Virus record (IMG/VR): IMGVR_UViG_3300013233_000053
Coordinates: 1 to 29,583 of that record
Source of the DNA: a virus
DNA length: 29,583 nt
Strand: one strand, 5' to 3'
A program made the position numbers and the translations under genes. Position 1 is the first letter of the stretch; each line of letters opens with the position of its first letter. Shown piece by piece: positions 27,247-29,583 of the stretch. The notes under the pieces are model-generated. The model ran no database searches. It was not told the DNA's origin and saw only the letters and a list, made by a program, of their open reading frames with translations.

Positions 27247-29583
27247 TTAGTAAGTACCGCCGCTAATAGTAGTACCCGCATCAAGTGGAGCACTAATAGG
27301 TAGTGGTGTTACACCGTCAGCATCTAATAACTTAAATGTTCCAGCATCGTTCTTTAGTTGCATGCCACCTAAGTAGATAGTCGCACCTGACACATGTAGA
27401 CTTTTCCACTGCTTAGTAGGTGTTCCTAAATCATAAGTGATATCAGATGATGGTACTAAACTACCTGTTACATCAATGTCAGTTACGCCATCGTTAACTT
27501 TAATCTCTGCTGTTGCATCACTGTTACGCAAACCAGTTAATGTAGTAGTAGTAGTTAACTCGCGTACTTCAATTACGTCGCCTGAAGCTGGTGCTTCAGT
27601 GAATGTTAAAGTAGTACCTGCTACAGCATAAGCCGTAGTTGGTAGCTGCACAACACCGTTAATTGCTACAATACAAGAAGCAGTTGTTTGATCGCTGCTT
27701 AATGTGAATGTAGTAGTAACGTTATCACCTGCGAATGTTTCAGAAGCAATTACTGTAAACTCAGTTCCGAATGTTAACCACGCGCTTGACGCACCATTAA
27801 AGTACTCGTACTTGTCAATAGTTGTGTTATAACGAATCATACCAGCTACGCCAACTAATGGACGTTGTGCTGTATTACCTTTTGCTAGTATAGCAGAAGT
27901 GATTGCGCCGACTTGGAAAGCTGCTTCAGTTACTGGAGTAGCTGTACCAATGTTAACACTGTCTGTACCAGCATCTACGAATAACAAGTTAGTGTTAGTA
28001 TCGCCTTCAACGCGGAAGTTAATGTCTGCGCCTAGTTCGTTAATAACAATCTCTGTACCGCTGTTAGCATCAATTGCGTTACCATCAATAGTAATACCAT
28101 CAATAGCAGCTGATCCTGTAACAGTTAATACACCTGTAATACCAGTATCAACTAAAGTCGATGTACCTGATACGCCTAATGTTGTAGAAATTGTTGTAGC
28201 ACCCGTAACAGCCAATGTTGTTCCATCGAATGTTAAGAAAGCACTATCTTCAATCTCGCCGCCTACGCCAGCTAATACAACACGACCAGCAGTTAAGTCT
28301 TCAACAATAGCTGTAGTAGCACTAATGCCGCCGTTAGCATCAATTGCGCCAGTTGTTGTTAATGTACCTTCAATTGAAGTGTTACCAGTCTGAGAATCAA
28401 CTAAGAACTTAGTTACAGCGCCATCATTGATTAAGAATGTTTCAGCTGCACCACCGTCTACAATAACACCAGCATTAAAAGTAGCTAAACCACTAACACC
28501 TAATGTTGTTGATACTGTCGCTGCTCCTGTTACTGCTAATGTTGTTCCATCAAACGTTAAGTTTGCTGAATCTTCAATCGCACCACTAACACCAGCTAAT
28601 ACTACGCGAGTAGCTGTTAAATCAGATACCGTAGCACTTGACATTGTAGTTTCACCAGAGTTAACAACACCTAGTGTTGATACGCCAGTTACGCCTAATG
28701 TAGTACTAATCGAAGCACTATTTAAAGTAGCTAAGCCACTTGTAGTTAATGTTGCTGTAGAAGTTAAGCCTGTAATAGCTGCTGATGCTGCTGATGCTGC
28801 TCCGGTTACTGTTAACGCATTAGTAATAGTTACGTCATCTGGCAAGCCAATTGTCATAACATCTGTGGCAGATACTGCAACATTTACTTCGTTAGCTGTA
28901 CCAGTTAATGTTAATGTATCACCACCCGATATGACTTGCGAAACGCTGCCGTCTGTTAATGTGAAACCAGCTGCTGAAATACCATCAACGTATGATTTTG
29001 TAGCCGCATCTTGATTAGCTACTGGATCTAGTACGTTAGTTACTAAGTTAGCACCCATATCAACTGTAGATACTGCGTCTACTGTGAAGCCAGCTAATGT
29101 TGAAGCTGAATCTACGTTTAACGTACCTGCGATAGATGTGTTACCTTGGATATCGGTATCACCCGATAAAGCATTAACACTAAAGATTGTAATCGGCACG
29201 CCGCCACCATCTGTAATCTTAAATAACTCACCAACACCACCACTTAAAGTTAAGGTGTTTTCAAAAGTTGAAGCACCAGTTACATCTAATGTACCGCCAA
29301 CTGTTACGTTGCCTGTAGTATCTAATGTTGCTGAATCAATGTTGCCTGCGCCCATATCACCAGTGAAAGTAGAAATACCTGCCACACTTAATGTACCTGC
29401 TGTTGCTATATCACCGGTTACGTCTGCTACTGTGAATTGACCTGCGTCAACATCAATGCCGCCATTTGCGTTAAGTAAACCACTCAATGTAGTTACGCCT
29501 GTTACTGCTACTGTAGAAGTAAAAGTTGCTGCGCCACTGTTCATTGAAGCTAAAGTAGCTAAACCACTTGTTGATACTGTAGA
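27247..29583 (-). CDS. Long repetitive tail-fibre protein (partial, 5' end outside)
   Basis: 778 codons visible; the frame is open to the right edge, so the ATG at 29544 is internal and the true start lies outside. The shaft is made of short beta repeats (VTGVTTLSGLLNANGG, LSVAGISTFTG, TLGVSGLATFNAG), rich in Thr, Gly, Val, Ala with no Cys until near the end. A longer repeat of about 108 residues contains LTA.RVVLAGV.G.IEDSA.LTFDGTTLAVTGA twice. Near the C-terminus come KGNTAQRPLVGVAGMIRYNTTIDKYEYFNGASSAWLTFG, a FAGDNVTTTFTLSSDQT domain, and the end SDITYDLGTPTKQWKSLHVSG...YLGGMQLK. This is a trimeric fibre architecture; host recognition is inferred. Confidence 0.85.
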   Translation of the reverse strand, partial: STVSTSGLATLASMNSGAATFTSTVAVTGVTTLSGLLNANGGIDVDAGQFTVADVTGDIATAGTLSVAGISTFTGDMGAGNIDSATLDTTGNVTVGGTLDVTGASTFENTLTLSGGVGELFKITDGGGVPITIFSVNALSGDTDIQGNTSIAGTLNVDSASTLAGFTVDAVSTVDMGANLVTNVLDPVANQDAATKSYVDGISAAGFTLTDGSVSQVISGGDTLTLTGTANEVNVAVSATDVMTIGLPDDVTITNALTVTGAASAASAAITGLTSTATLTTSGLATLNSASISTTLGVTGVSTLGVVNSGETTMSSATVSDLTATRVVLAGVSGAIEDSANLTFDGTTLAVTGAATVSTTLGVSGLATFNAGVIVDGGAAETFLINDGAVTKFLVDSQTGNTSIEGTLTTTGAIDANGGISATTAIVEDLTAGRVVLAGVGGEIEDSAFLTFDGTTLAVTGATTISTTLGVSGTSTLVDTGITGVLTVTGSAAIDGITIDGNAIDANSGTEIVINELGADINFRVEGDTNTNLLFVDAGTDSVNIGTATPVTEAAFQVGAITSAILAKGNTAQRPLVGVAGMIRYNTTIDKYEYFNGASSAWLTFGTEFTVIASETFAGDNVTTTFTLSSDQTTASCIVAINGVVQLPTTAYAVAGTTLTFTEAPASGDVIEVRELTTTTTLTGLRNSDATAEIKVNDGVTDIDVTGSLVPSSDITYDLGTPTKQWKSLHVSGATIYLGGMQLKNDAGTFKLLDADGVTPLPISAPLDAGTTISGGTY
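28175..28650. repeat. Long tandem repeat (about 324 bp) in the long fibre gene
   Basis: The stretch beginning CCTAATGTTGTTG at 28499 recurs diverged at 28175. Both encode the LTFDGTTLAVTGA...TLGVSG segment. It is an old duplication with many third-position changes. Confidence 0.7.

Noticed and set aside
27437-29440. Long plus-strand open frames (e.g. 28427-29014, 27899-28393) opposite the long fibre gene
   Set aside because: They mirror a repetitive Thr/Val/Ala-coding strand, have Pro/Val-rich low-complexity products, and lack ribosome sites and promoters.

Overview
This window is part of the genome of a contractile-tailed, T4-like bacteriophage of the kind found in marine samples. It carries the T4-type packaging, head-completion, neck, sheath and tube genes, T4-type late promoters (ATAAATA elements), and many small conserved genes of marine T4-like phages. 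The DNA is AT-rich and tightly packed, with ATGA/TAATG overlaps. The host cannot be named. The early promoters are near-perfect bacterial sigma-70 promoters (TTGACA, 17 bp, TATAAT), so an ordinary sigma-70 host is likely.

Left part (1-17086), nearly all on the minus strand. Read in the direction of transcription (right to left) it holds: a gene of unknown function (17086-16511); a conserved gene with its own sigma-70 promoter; three small genes; the gp13-like neck protein; a small gene; a DEDDh exonuclease; a 153-aa protein; the very large tail sheath gp18; a Vsr/EDxHD-type homing endonuclease wedged between sheath and tube; tail tube gp19; a second tube-fold protein; a conserved 120-aa protein; head-completion nuclease gp4; small terminase gp16; a 195-aa protein; an 828-aa protein with DnaJ-like zinc modules; and the N-terminal fragment of large terminase gp17. 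That fragment stops 49 residues after an intein start placed exactly inside the Walker A motif. A separate zinc-finger ORF follows and runs off the left edge. This is the 'fractured gene' (split intein plus free-standing nuclease) arrangement, with an unusually short N-intein. One small zinc-finger gene (12222-12530) lies on the plus strand.

Middle (17087-19035): a divergent promoter region with a 22-bp direct repeat, then a plus-strand early module of six small unknown genes. The first three are each headed by a sigma-70 promoter, and two of these promoters are exact 55-bp copies.

Right-middle (19059-22075, plus strand): neck protein gp14, tail completion protein gp15 and a Nudix hydrolase.

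Right part (22081-29583, minus strand): the tail-fibre/adhesin locus. It has a long repetitive fibre running off the right edge, a fibre with a conserved C-terminal domain, further fibre and fibre-assembly genes, and a beta-propeller-like adhesin. Two fibre genes share one N-terminal module. A 46-bp exact repeat, a duplicated terminator and two broken 3' gene ends show that the locus grew by duplication and module swapping.

A general pattern is that several assembly genes (gp13, gp14, gp16, gp17-N, the 153-aa gene and the small zinc-finger gene) have an ATAAATA/TTAAATA element ending only 5-6 nt before the ATG and mostly lack a Shine-Dalgarno sequence there. This suggests leaderless late mRNAs, and it is the observation I would follow up first together with the split terminase.
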